In this document: positions 6,048-12,162 of the stretch, piece after piece
Position numbering within the stretch: position 1 is the first letter of the stretch
Layout of the letters: every line of letters begins with the position of its first letter
Assembly: GCA_013041835.1 (NCBI GenBank)
Contig: JABDRH010000135.1
Location: 1-12,162, forward strand
Direction of reading: 5' to 3'
DNA: 12,162 nt
DNA from: Desulfatitalea sp.
GTDB lineage: Bacteria > Desulfobacterota > Desulfobacteria > Desulfobacterales > Desulfosarcinaceae
The notes under the pieces: model-generated
Databases searched by the model: none
What the model was told of the DNA's origin: nothing
What the model saw: the letters and a program-made list of their open reading frames with translations, nothing else
Translations under genes and position numbers: made by a program

Positions 6048-9000
6048 ACACGCCAACCCCAACGGATCGACCCATCCCCAGACATTTGGTCCGTACGCGT
6101 ATACATTCTCCCCACCTACCAACCCAATGGGGTCCTGACTTATAAAAGAACAAATCTTCGGGTCATAATAGCGGTACCGGTTGTAACACAGGCCGATCTC
6201 CTCGTCAAAATACTGGCCCTGCATCCGTAGCGGCTGTTTGACCTCATCGACCAACAGGCGTTGGATGCGCCCGAAGGCGTCATAAGCCGCAGACCACACA
6301 AGCGTGCCTTCAGCGGTGGTCAGCTCAAGGGGCAGGCCGTTGATGTCGTTGTGGTAAAACAGGATGCGACCGTCGGGTTCGATGGCGGCCAGCGGTTCGA
6401 AGGTGCCGGGGCGGTAAATGTATTCTCGGTGGCCCTGGTCTTCGAAGCGTTCGGTCAAAAGGGTGTCGCCGTCCCAGGTAAAGAAGGTGCGCTTGCCGTT
6501 GACGCTTTTGCGGGTGCGGCGGCCCAGGGCGTCATGGGTCATGCGGATGACCTGGTCGGTGGGGGTGATGATTTTGGCCAGGCGGTTGTCCGGGTCCCAT
6601 TCAAATTCGGTGGTGGGTTCGTCGGTTTCCTGGGTTTCTTTCAGGTTGCCGGCGGCGTCGAAGCGGTAGGTGGTGCCTTCATGCGTGGCGCCGCGCAGGC
6701 CGTTTTGGGCATCCGGCAGGTGTTCGAGGATGTCGCCGGCCGGGTCGTAAAGGTGTTGGTGGACTTGTTCCAAGGGGTTGAGGCTTTGGATGATGCGGCC
6801 TAAGGGGTCGTAATTAAAGCGCCAGGTGCCTTTGTGGCTGTCGTGGCGGGCGGTCAGGTTGCCGCTTTGATCGTATTCGAAGCGGCGCTCGATGTGCTGG
6901 GTGGGGCTGGCGATGCGCTGGTGGATGATCCGGCCTTCGTCGTCATAGCCGTGGTGGCGTTTTAGCTGTTTGCCCAGGTGTTCGGTGGTGATTTGCCCGG
7001 CGGTGTTTCGGTCAAAGGTGATGGGGGGGTCATCGTTGATGAAGATTTGGGCCACCCGGCCGTCCGGGTCGTGGGCGTAGCGGATCTGGTTGCCGGCGCT
7101 GCTGGTGCGTTCGGTGCGCAGGTTGCTTTGGTCGTATTGGTATTGGGCAATGAAGCCGCCGCTTTTTTCTTCGATGAGGCGGCCGTCGGGGTCGATAAGG
7201 CGTTCGGTGCGGCCGGCCGGCGAGTCAAAGGAGATGAGGTTTCCGGCCCGGTCATGGTTGAAGACGGCGCTTTCTCCGTTTTCATAAAGTTTTTCTTTGA
7301 GGCGGCCGGCCGGGTCATAGGCGTACTGGATGATCTGGTTAAGCGGGTCGAGGCTCTGGATCATTTGGCCGGCAGGATCAAAGGTGTAGCGGTGGGTGTT
7401 ACCGTAATAGTCGGTCTGGGCGTTGAGGCGGCCGGCCGGGTCGTATTCGAAGCGATGGGTCTGGCCGCGTTCGTTGATCAGGGCGGTCAGTTGTTCTTCG
7501 GTGTCGTATTGATAGGTGATCCGGGTGTCGTCGGCGTTGATGCGTTGGGCGATTTCGTTCAGGCCGGTGTAAGTGAAACGGGTTTGGTGGCCGGCGGCGT
7601 CGGTGTGCAGCAGCAGGTTGTCTTCCGGGTCCCATTCAAAGTGTTGGCTCAGCCCGCCGGGGGACTGGGCGGTGAGCAGGCGGCCCTTTTCGTCATAACT
7701 GTAGCGGGTTTGTGTGCCGGCCGGGTCGATGGCGGCGGTGATGTCGCCCAACAGGTTGCGGTGAAAGTGGGTGCGGCGGCCCGAGGGCTGGATCAGGGTT
7801 TTGAGCAGGCCGTCGGGGGTGTAGTCAAAGCCGGTGGTGCGGCCTTCAGGGTCGATGACTTCGGTCAGGTCGCCGAAGGGGCCGTAGGTGTAACGGGTGG
7901 TGTGGCCCATGGGGCTTGTTTTTGAGATCAGCCGTCCCTTGGGGTCATAGGCGTGCTCCCAGATGTAGTCGTTGGGGTCCATGATCTGTAAAGGGCGGTG
8001 GTGGTCGTCATAGGCAAAGGCCATGCGGCCGCGGTCGGGCCGGGTGATTTCCAGCAGGTTGCCGGCGGCGTCGTATTTGTAGGTGGTGGTTTGTTCCAGG
8101 GCGTCGGCGACTTCGATGATGCGGCCCACGGCGTCGTATGTGTAGGTGACGGCCGCGCCGGTGGGGTCCACCACTTTGATGGGCAGCCGGTCGCTGTCGT
8201 AGTGATATTCGGTGGTGTGGCCCAGCGAGTTGGTGACGTTGGTGCGCCGTTCGAACAAAGGGTATTCCAAGCGGTAGTCGTACAGGCCGTTGTCGCCGAA
8301 GCTGTGAACGCAGCGGTTGCGGTCGTCGTATTCGTAGTGAAAGCTGACGTGGTTGCGGTCGGTGTGGCGGATCATGCGGCCGTTGAGGTCGTAGGCAAAG
8401 CGGCGGGCATGGCCCATGGGATCGATGGCCGAAACGAGCCGGCCGTCCTGGTAGTGGTAGGCGACCAGCCGGCGGTCCTGGTAATGCATGGCGCTGATGC
8501 GGCCCTGTTCGGTCTGGATGCGCAGGGTGCGCCCGCTGCTGTCTTTGATGGCGGTCAGAAGGCCTTCGTTACGGCTAAAGGTCAGGTGGTGGCCGTCGGG
8601 GTCGCTGATGCGGTAGACCGGGTTGATGCCGTTTTCAAAGTCGGGGCCGAAGTGATAGGTCACGCCGCTTTTCAGGCGCACCTGGTAGCTGTTTTCCTGT
8701 TTTGTGAGCACGGCGCCGTTGGCCAGTTCCATGAGCGCGGCGCCGTTGCCGGGCAGATGTTCGAAGACGGCGCCGCCGGGGCTGCCGTCGTGAAAGGTCA
8801 CCATGGCTTTGTCGAGCTGCAGCCGGGCGTCGGCCGGGGTTTGCCAGCCGGGGCCCAGCAGGCCGTCGTAGGGGTTCTGGGAGCCGTAGTGGCGGGTCCA
8901 GCTCAGCGGCAGATGCCCGGGCAGGTCGAAGTCGGTCTGGGTCAGGATCACTTCGCCTTTGACGGCGTTGATCGGTTCGCCCACGCAGGTGGTTTTGAGG

Positions 9001-12000
9001 TGGTCGGCGTTGCGGGCGGCGTTGTGATGGGCCTGGGGCGAGGCGTCGGCCACTTGGGCCTTGGCTTTTTGTTTAAAGACGTTGAGCCGGGCGAAGACGG
9101 GGTTTTCGGCGACTTCGGCAACGGCTTTGCGGGCGCGGCGGGCCACGATGCCGCCGCTGCCGAAGGTGGCCAGGCCGATGACCGCGCCCACCATGCCGTC
9201 GGTGAGGGCTTGTTTGGTGATTTCCAGTGGGGGAATGGCCTGGTCTTTGATGGCCGCTTCGGTGCACTGTTCGCTCACCGAAGCGGCGGTGCCGGATAAA
9301 AAGCCGGTGGCGGCCATGGTGGCAAGAGCCGATTTGGCCAGTACGGTGCCGGCGGCACTGGCTGCCATGGCGCCTTCCACGGCGGCGCCCACGCCGCCGC
9401 CCACCGCGCCGATGGCCCCGCCGATCAGGGCGGCTTTGGCGATTTTGTAGCCGTCGGTGTCCGGGCCGGTTTGTTTTTGCCGGTAGTATTCCAGGCCGGC
9501 GCCGATGGCCGCGCCCAAGGCGGCGCCGATGAGAATGGGGATAAAGATAAATTCGCCGTTGGGGTCGATGGTGTTGATGGGGTCGGCGTTGCAGTAGGTG
9601 TAAAAGTTTTCAGAGCCGCCTTGTAAAAACAGGGGGTCCAGGGACAGGTAGCGTCCCATCTGCGGGTCGTAGTAGCGGGCTTTGTTGTAGTGCAGGCCGG
9701 TTTCTGGGTCCAGGTAGTGGCCGGCCAGGCGAAAGGGTTGGTAAAGCGGGTGGCCTTTTTCGATGTGGGCGTTGCCGAAGGCGTCGTAGTCGGCCAGCCA
9801 GGCCAGTTCGCCGTTGGCGTCGGTCAGGGACAAGGTTTCGTAGCGGTGGCCGAAGGCGGCGTAGTACATCAGGTTTCGGTCGCGCAGGGCCAGCAGCACG
9901 CAGGTGTTGGGCAAAAACAGGTAGTCGACGGTGCGCTGGCCGTCGGCGTTGGTGATGATTTCCTGCAGGGGTTGGTCGCCGGCCCAGATGGTGCGGGTGC
10001 GGCCGGTGGTGGTGATTTTTTCCACGCGGCGGCCGAAGGCGTCATAGCTGTAGCGGGTGTTTTGGCCGTTGATGGTGGTCTGGGTCAACCGGTTGGCGCT
10101 TTTCCATTGAAGCTGGGCGTGGCCTTGCGGTGTTTGGCCTTGGGTCAGGTTGCCGACCGGGTCGTAGGCATGGCCGGGTTGGACGATGCGGTCGGCGTGG
10201 GTATAGGTATAGCTGCCGCGCTGGTCGGTCAGGCGGTTGGCTTTGGCGTCGAGGGTAAAGGTTTCTTGGTATTCGGGGTGTTGGCTTCGGGCGCTGGTCA
10301 GGCGGCCTTGGCGGTCATAGGTGTAGTGGATGCTTTTGCCGGTGTCGTCGATGCGGGTGACGCGGTTGAGCGGGTCGCGTTGGATGCGGCGTTGAAAGTA
10401 GGGGGTTTTCGCGTCGGGGGGGTGCAGTTGCATGTGCTCGGGCAGTCCGTCGCTGTTGGTGTTTTGCTGCAACCGGGTGCGGTTGGGGTAGTCGATGCTT
10501 TCCAGGGCGCCGTTGGGGGCGTAGTGGATCCGGGTGCGCCGGCCGCTCCAGTCGACAAGGGTGGTGATGCGTTGTTCGGCGTCGCGTTCGAAGACAAGCT
10601 GTTGGCCGTCAGGGGTGATGATGCCGCTGAGCTGGCCGCTGGGGTTGCGTTTGTAGGTGACGGTTTGGTTTTTGAAGCGTTCCGATGCAAGGCGGCCGTG
10701 TTCGTCGTAGGTCAGTGCCACGGTGCCGGCCGGGTTGCTGGCTTTGACGATGCGTTGGTCTTTGATGTCGTAGCCGGCCCAGGTGCCGTCGGTGTAGTTG
10801 ACTTGCCAGCTTCCGGTTTTTTCGTCCACGGTGTAGTCGGCCACGCGTTGGTCGTTGGCGATAAGGGTGCGCAGGCGGCCGGCGTCGGTGTATGCAAAGT
10901 CGAAGGTATGGCCGTCGGCAAAGCCGATGCGCGAAGGGGCCTGGTGGTCCTGGTAGTCAAAGCCGGTGGCGTGGCCGTTGGCGTCGGTGTGACGGGTGAG
11001 CCGTTCCTGGTGGTCGCGTTCGTAGGTGCTGGTGTGGCCGTTGCGGTCGGTGTAACGGGTCAGGTTGCCGTAGCTGTCATGGGCCAGTTGGACGCGGGTG
11101 TGGTCGGGGTAGTCGATGCACTGCAGGTGGTTCATGGCATCGTAGTCCAGGACCCAGCTTTTTGGGTGGTGGGCCATGCGCACGGCTTGCAGCAGGCTGT
11201 CTTTGTGGCCGGTGACGATATTTTCGCGTTCTTGCAGGTCCAGGTCGATGCGGTTGCCGGCCGGGTCGGTGATGGCGGTGGGGTTTTTGCACAGGCTCAG
11301 TTCGTAGGCAAAGGTGCGGTCCGCGCCGGTGGTGATGGTTACGCCGGCACGGGTTTTTTCAAGGGTGGCCTGGCTGCCGTCTTTTTCTTTAAGGGTCAGG
11401 CGGTTGTTTTGGGCATCGGCGGTGGTTTCTAGGCCTTTGGCGCTGTAGGCGTCGGCGTGCATGGGCATCAGGTGCTGTCGCCAGGTGCGCGCGAGGGTGT
11501 CGCGCTTGGACAGGACCAGTTGCGAGGGGGGCAGCCCGGACGGGGTGACGCCGCCGGGTTTGTCCAGGGTCAGCGGGCCGGTGTTTTCGTCGTGCAGCAG
11601 GAGCCAGCGGCTGATGGGGCCGAAAAATTGGGCGCTGTGTTCCGGGGTCAGGGTGCTCAGAAAGTCGTGCAGGATCAACGGGTCGTAGTAACGGAAGTAG
11701 ATGGTGCGTCCGTTTTTGGCGCGCAGGGCGAAATAGCGCCGCAGGTGGGCCAAAAGGTCCGGTTCGGCGGCGTCGCTGGTCAGGTAGACGGTGTGGCTGC
11801 GGCTAAAGGGGTGGTCCAGCAGCCATTGGGTCAGTTCGGGTTGGGTGTCCAGGGGCACCAGGCAGGGGGCCACGGTTTTGACGCGCCAGCTTTTTGCGCC
11901 GGTAAACAGGGTCTGGCTCCGGGTGCGCGGTTTTTCAAGGCGGTGGCAGATGTCGTCCCAGTGGCCGTAACCGGCGGTGGCGGCGCTGTCCACCAGGGCG

Positions 12001-12062
12001 TAGCCGCGCACGGCGTCGGGCTGGTCCTTGCGCAGCAGGCGCAGCAGGGCGTCGGGGGTCAT
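5643..12062 (-). CDS. DUF4123-RHS-RHS polymorphic toxin with C-terminal tip
   Basis: This protein has 2139 residues. In order: a DUF4123 domain (about 1-190; YALVDSA at 21-27, APCLVPL at 65-71, FRYYDP at 123-128, FFGPISRW at 147-154); a first YD-repeat shell (about 310-735) ending in an RHS-associated core with GLHYNKARYYDPQMGRYLSLDP; a linker with glycine-zipper helices (836-1023); a DUF6531-like opening (from 1024, CVGEPINAVKGEV and LPLSWTRHYGS); a second YD-repeat shell (about 1110-1900); an RHS core with GLCYNRYRYYDP; the autoproteolysis motif DPIG (1977) and DPLG (1999) separated by 18 residues; and a 134-residue tip. RHS shells enclose a cleaved toxin; DUF4123 proteins normally act as separate adaptors loading effectors on VgrG. 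The expected role is an interbacterial effector exported by a type VI-like system. No PAAR domain is present. The start is the ATG with AGGA about eight bases upstream. The frame is open throughout. Confidence 0.96.
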   Translation of the reverse strand: MTPDALLRLLRKDQPDAVRGYALVDSAATAGYGHWDDICHRLEKPRTRSQTLFTGAKSWRVKTVAPCLVPLDTQPELTQWLLDHPFSRSHTVYLTSDAAEPDLLAHLRRYFALRAKNGRTIYFRYYDPLILHDFLSTLTPEHSAQFFGPISRWLLLHDENTGPLTLDKPGGVTPSGLPPSQLVLSKRDTLARTWRQHLMPMHADAYSAKGLETTADAQNNRLTLKEKDGSQATLEKTRAGVTITTGADRTFAYELSLCKNPTAITDPAGNRIDLDLQERENIVTGHKDSLLQAVRMAHHPKSWVLDYDAMNHLQCIDYPDHTRVQLAHDSYGNLTRYTDRNGHTSTYERDHQERLTRHTDANGHATGFDYQDHQAPSRIGFADGHTFDFAYTDAGRLRTLIANDQRVADYTVDEKTGSWQVNYTDGTWAGYDIKDQRIVKASNPAGTVALTYDEHGRLASERFKNQTVTYKRNPSGQLSGIITPDGQQLVFERDAEQRITTLVDWSGRRTRIHYAPNGALESIDYPNRTRLQQNTNSDGLPEHMQLHPPDAKTPYFQRRIQRDPLNRVTRIDDTGKSIHYTYDRQGRLTSARSQHPEYQETFTLDAKANRLTDQRGSYTYTHADRIVQPGHAYDPVGNLTQGQTPQGHAQLQWKSANRLTQTTINGQNTRYSYDAFGRRVEKITTTGRTRTIWAGDQPLQEIITNADGQRTVDYLFLPNTCVLLALRDRNLMYYAAFGHRYETLSLTDANGELAWLADYDAFGNAHIEKGHPLYQPFRLAGHYLDPETGLHYNKARYYDPQMGRYLSLDPLFLQGGSENFYTYCNADPINTIDPNGEFIFIPILIGAALGAAIGAGLEYYRQKQTGPDTDGYKIAKAALIGGAIGAVGGGVGAAVEGAMAASAAGTVLAKSALATMAATGFLSGTAASVSEQCTEAAIKDQAIPPLEITKQALTDGMVGAVIGLATFGSGGIVARRARKAVAEVAENPVFARLNVFKQKAKAQVADASPQAHHNAARNADHLKTTCVGEPINAVKGEVILTQTDFDLPGHLPLSWTRHYGSQNPYDGLLGPGWQTPADARLQLDKAMVTFHDGSPGGAVFEHLPGNGAALMELANGAVLTKQENSYQVRLKSGVTYHFGPDFENGINPVYRISDPDGHHLTFSRNEGLLTAIKDSSGRTLRIQTEQGRISAMHYQDRRLVAYHYQDGRLVSAIDPMGHARRFAYDLNGRMIRHTDRNHVSFHYEYDDRNRCVHSFGDNGLYDYRLEYPLFERRTNVTNSLGHTTEYHYDSDRLPIKVVDPTGAAVTYTYDAVGRIIEVADALEQTTTYKYDAAGNLLEITRPDRGRMAFAYDDHHRPLQIMDPNDYIWEHAYDPKGRLISKTSPMGHTTRYTYGPFGDLTEVIDPEGRTTGFDYTPDGLLKTLIQPSGRRTHFHRNLLGDITAAIDPAGTQTRYSYDEKGRLLTAQSPGGLSQHFEWDPEDNLLLHTDAAGHQTRFTYTGLNEIAQRINADDTRITYQYDTEEQLTALINERGQTHRFEYDPAGRLNAQTDYYGNTHRYTFDPAGQMIQSLDPLNQIIQYAYDPAGRLKEKLYENGESAVFNHDRAGNLISFDSPAGRTERLIDPDGRLIEEKSGGFIAQYQYDQSNLRTERTSSAGNQIRYAHDPDGRVAQIFINDDPPITFDRNTAGQITTEHLGKQLKRHHGYDDEGRIIHQRIASPTQHIERRFEYDQSGNLTARHDSHKGTWRFNYDPLGRIIQSLNPLEQVHQHLYDPAGDILEHLPDAQNGLRGATHEGTTYRFDAAGNLKETQETDEPTTEFEWDPDNRLAKIITPTDQVIRMTHDALGRRTRKSVNGKRTFFTWDGDTLLTERFEDQGHREYIYRPGTFEPLAAIEPDGRILFYHNDINGLPLELTTAEGTLVWSAAYDAFGRIQRLLVDEVKQPLRMQGQYFDEEIGLCYNRYRYYDPKICSFISQDPIGLVGGENVYAYGPNVWGWVDPLGLACKQSNRDFKNFSKFSDYFKDIGNRKYRRDLYFNHYLKDPKSFFSRDKIQDIQKLKGDLPYTLDEKIAFGKVKIDAVKNWMKSDSVLPNTIQFAGQFLWAAFTPPQTPPIFDTKWGKKADVASVFLGNPFKKLIGV
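6303..8735 (-). repeat. Second YD-repeat array
   Basis: About 800 residues of regular YD repeats (for example YTYDAVGRIIEVADALEQTT, YKYDAAGNLLEITRPDRGR, YDPAGRLKEKLYENGE), longer and more regular than the first array. On the plus strand the DNA shows GGTCGTA/GGCCGGCCGGG words at about 60-base intervals. Boundaries are approximate. Confidence 0.85.
8994..9557 (-). other. Glycine-rich hydrophobic linker between the two RHS shells
   Basis: It codes for residues 836-1023. FIFIPILIGAALGAAIGAG (838-856) and a long Ala/Gly run from about 875 to 930 (IGGAIGAVGGGVGAAVEG and following) are glycine-zipper helices such as often follow an RHS core just before a toxin tip. A charged segment with ARRARKAVAEVAENP then leads to the DUF6531-like opening. 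It reads as the tail of one RHS protein joined to the head of another. Confidence 0.7.
9903..11135 (-). repeat. First YD-repeat array
   Basis: It encodes recurrent units of the form G-R-L-x-x-x-x-[YF]-x-Y-[DT], roughly every 20-22 residues, for example LTRYTDRNGHTSTYERD, GRLTSARSQHPEYQET and RYSYDAFGRRVEKI. These build the first beta-spiral shell. Boundaries are approximate. Confidence 0.8.
11493..12062 (-). other. DUF4123 adaptor domain at the RHS N-terminus
   Basis: Residues about 1-190 show the DUF4123 pattern: an early YALVD strand, the A-P-x-L-V-P-L strand, a long amphipathic stretch leading to H-L-R-R-Y-F-x-L-R, the signature F-R-Y-Y-D-P, and F-F-G-P-I-S-R-W. DUF4123 proteins (Tap/Tec adaptors) are usually free chaperones encoded between vgrG and an effector. 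Here the domain is covalently part of the cargo. Confidence 0.85.
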
Positions 12063-12115
12063 GTTCGGGTCCTGTTCTGTTTTGGGGTTAAGGTCCTTTG
12101 TATCTTGCTCATCGC

Positions 12116-12162
12116 TTACTGGTCGCAGTCGCAGACAAAGGGGGCATGGTTCTTGGCCGCTT
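12116..12162 (-). CDS. C-terminal tail of an upstream gene (partial)
   Basis: Entering from the right edge, one frame reads AAKNHAPFVCDCDQ and ends at TAA (12118-12116), 53 bp before the RHS start. The short, Cys-containing tail and co-directional spacing suggest a preceding gene of the same cassette, such as a VgrG or PAAR-like protein, since DUF4123 genes usually follow vgrG. Only 14 residues are visible, so the identity is a guess. Confidence 0.4.
   Translation of the reverse strand, partial: AAKNHAPFVCDCDQ

Noticed and set aside
9690..11432. 580-codon plus-strand open frame, with others at 7998-9299, 6978-7925 and 6261-6803
   Set aside because: They lie antisense to the RHS gene. Their Gly/Val/Ala-rich products mirror the GC-rich YD-repeat codons and show no family motifs.

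Overview
The window looks like chromosomal DNA of an anaerobic Deltaproteobacterium (Desulfobacterota, perhaps a Desulfosarcina-like sulfate reducer). This is inferred from a short ThiC-family enzyme under a cobalamin riboswitch, which matches the BzaF arrangement of anaerobes that make benzimidazole-type B12 lower ligands, and from the moderately GC-rich core genes. No rRNA, tRNA, CRISPR array or complete insertion sequence was seen.

Left part (1-2468). The N-terminus of an OmpR-type response regulator leaves the window on the minus strand. Diverging from it is a short GatB/YqeY-domain gene. Next come a sigma70-like promoter, a complete cobalamin riboswitch and an intrinsic terminator, all in the leader of bzaF (5-hydroxybenzimidazole synthase). 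Low B12 should therefore switch on synthesis of the B12 lower ligand.

Middle part (2469-5046). This is a patchwork of decayed and small genes. A scar of an AbrB/PIN (VapBC-type) toxin-antitoxin operon keeps its promoter, operator-like inverted repeat, ribosome binding site and first antitoxin codons, then appears to run out of frame into the end of the PIN toxin. A complete OmpR/PhoB-family response regulator follows with no kinase beside it, then a three-helix small membrane protein and a DUF3237 gene broken by an in-frame TAA at codon 13. The non-coding stretch 4592-5046 holds a GC-rich island and a 13-bp direct repeat.

Right part (5047-12162, all minus strand). This is a polymorphic-toxin locus. 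One 2139-residue protein carries an N-terminal DUF4123 (type VI secretion adaptor/chaperone family), a first RHS/YD-repeat shell with a degenerate cleavage motif, a glycine-rich hydrophobic linker, a second RHS shell opening with a DUF6531-like segment and closing with a canonical DPxG-x18-DPxG autocleavage motif, and a 134-residue C-terminal tip I cannot assign. The tip DNA is strikingly AT-rich compared with the shell. Its stop overlaps the start of a gene for a two-helix membrane-anchored protein, the likely immunity partner. Upstream is the tail of another gene, possibly part of the same secretion cassette. The two-shell protein with a fused adaptor and the unrecognised toxin/immunity pair are the most novel content here.
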